The notes beneath the pieces are model-generated. The model did no database searches and had not been told where the DNA came from. It worked only from the letters and a program-made list of their open reading frames with translations. From Gemmatimonadaceae bacterium (GTDB taxonomy: Bacteria > Gemmatimonadota > Gemmatimonadetes > Gemmatimonadales > Gemmatimonadaceae), in NCBI GenBank assembly GCA_025936015.1, contig JAICUE010000150.1:1-6432 (forward strand): a stretch of 6,432 nucleotides of DNA. Reading direction: 5' to 3'. Of this stretch, positions 5,663-6,432 are shown one piece after another. Numbering within the stretch: position 1 is the stretch's first letter; every line of letters starts with the position of its first letter. Made by a program: the position numbers and the translations under genes.

Positions 5663-6432
5663 GCGAGCTGGGACGCGACGACTTCGGCGATGTCGCGCAC
5701 CGGAACGGCCGAGTCCTTCGCCTTGAGGCCGTCGCTCATCATCGTCATGCAGAACGGGCAGGCGACCGCGATCTCGTCCGCGCCCGTTGCGAGCAGTTCC
5801 TCGGTGCGCTCGATGTTGATGCGCTTCCCTTCCTTCTCCTCCATGAACATCCGGCCACCGCCGGCGCCGCAGCAGAGCCCCCGGTCGCGGGAGCGCGGCG
5901 CCTCGACGAGGTCGACCACGGGGAGCGAGCGGCGGATCGTATCACGCGGCGCATCGTAGACGTCGTTGTAGCGGCCGAGGTAGCAGGAGTCGTGATAGAC
6001 GATGCGCAGGCGCTCGCGATCGGCGCCGCCTAACGGTACGCGCTCGTCGGCGAGGAGCTTCTCGATGTAGGTCGAGTGGTGGATGACGTCGTAATTGCCG
6101 CCGAGCTGCGGGTACTCGTTGCCGATCTGGTGGAAGCAGTGCGGGCAGCTCGTGATGACGGTCTTCACGCCATAGCGGTCGAGCGTCTCGATGTTCTGCT
6201 TCGCCAGCATCTGGTAGAGATACTCGTTGCCTAACCGCCGGGCGGGATCACCGTTGCAGCTCTCCTCCTGGCCGAGGATCGCGAACTTGACGCGAGCCGC
6301 GGTGAGGATGCGGGCGACGGCGACGGCGATCTTCTTCGCGCGGTCGTCGAACGATCCCATGCAACCCAACCAGAACAGGATCTCCGGCGCGCGCCCCTGC
6401 TCCGCCAGATCCGCCATGGTGGGAATGTCGAG
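5635..6432 (-). CDS. HdrD/GlpC-like Fe-S oxidoreductase, C-terminal part (two CCG domains)
   Basis: This is the C-terminal 265 residues of a larger protein whose 5' end is outside the window. The frame is open to base 6432, and the ATG at 6417 is probably internal, because the preceding LDIPT continues the usual protein. Two cysteine-rich domains of the heterodisulfide reductase type are visible. Counting from the ATG at 6417, the first has C19 (FWLGCMGSFDDRAKK), S53-C54 (EESCNGDPARRLGNE) and C91/C94 (SCPHCFHQIGNEY). The second has C145 (HDSCYLGRYN), C182-C183 (LCCGAGGGRMFMEE) and C220/C223 (ACPFC). Such domains bind non-cubane or cubane Fe-S clusters and move electrons between a donor and the quinone pool. 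The closest style I recognise is the membrane protein linked to electron transfer flavoprotein (FadF-like, ETF:menaquinone oxidoreductase). That would require a membrane and ferredoxin domain upstream, which cannot be seen here. Its 3' end overlaps the convergent methyltransferase gene by 28 bp. Confidence 0.85.
   Translation of the reverse strand, partial: LDIPTMADLAEQGRAPEILFWLGCMGSFDDRAKKIAVAVARILTAARVKFAILGQEESCNGDPARRLGNEYLYQMLAKQNIETLDRYGVKTVITSCPHCFHQIGNEYPQLGGNYDVIHHSTYIEKLLADERVPLGGADRERLRIVYHDSCYLGRYNDVYDAPRDTIRRSLPVVDLVEAPRSRDRGLCCGAGGGRMFMEEKEGKRINIERTEELLATGADEIAVACPFCMTMMSDGLKAKDSAVPVRDIAEVVASQLAQPAAQRIS

Larger units (their letters stand above)
1472..6236. repeat. Dispersed in-frame octamer CGTTAGGC
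   Basis: Exact copies on the plus strand lie at 1472-1479, 1666-1673, 1774-1781, 2706-2713, 3048-3055, 3958-3965, 4564-4571 and 5037-5044. On the minus strand one lies at 6028-6035, with a one-base variant (GGTTAGGC) at 6229-6236. Each lies inside a gene, in the coding orientation, with TTA GGC read as Leu-Gly. None is found in the first two genes. The span given here covers the first to the last copy; the intervening sequence is not repetitive. Confidence 0.7.

Noticed and set aside
1..6432. Search for a CRISPR array, tRNA, insertion sequence, phage or defence genes
   Set aside because: No tandem repeats with spacers, transposase motifs, terminal inverted repeats, tRNA-like folds or toxin/defence domains were seen. 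All sizeable sequence is accounted for by housekeeping-type genes.

Overview
The window is GC-rich (by eye about two-thirds G+C), gene-dense chromosomal DNA with hardly any non-coding sequence. GC content, the gene families and a heavily used in-frame TTA-GGC Leu-Gly codon pair suggest a Gemmatimonadota-like bacterium. That assignment is an impression from composition and protein style, not a database result.

Layout: (1) 3-521, plus strand: C-terminal part of an outer-membrane beta-barrel protein cut by the window edge. (2) 581-1072, plus: a small, acidic, soluble BON-domain protein with its own Shine-Dalgarno sequence, followed by a strong intrinsic terminator (1093-1126). (3) 1129-5662, plus: five genes packed head to tail, each overlapping or within 10 nt of the next. 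They are a PTPS/QueD-type pterin enzyme, MobA (molybdenum cofactor nucleotidyltransferase), a lipoprotein PBP4-type D-Ala-D-Ala carboxypeptidase, MoeA (molybdopterin molybdenumtransferase) and a class I SAM-dependent methyltransferase. (4) 5635-6432, minus: C-terminal part of an HdrD/GlpC-like Fe-S oxidoreductase with two cysteine-rich (CCG) domains. It converges on the methyltransferase gene and overlaps it by 28 bp; its intrinsic terminator lies inside the methyltransferase coding sequence.

How the genes fit together: MobA and MoeA both act late in molybdenum cofactor synthesis, MoeA inserting molybdate and MobA adding GMP. The pterin enzyme at the head of the cluster uses related pterin chemistry but belongs to the queuosine/tetrahydropterin branch. 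The PBP4-like enzyme trims peptidoglycan in the periplasm and has no evident link to the cofactor genes. The ATGA and TGATG junctions indicate one translationally coupled transcript. No mobile element, CRISPR array, RNA gene or defence system is visible.

The most unusual signal is not a gene. The octamer CGTTAGGC occurs nine times (a tenth copy reads GGTTAGGC), always in frame as Leu-Gly (TTA GGC) and always in the coding orientation. Every TTA codon I find in the window lies in this context, while CTG GGC is never used for Leu-Gly.
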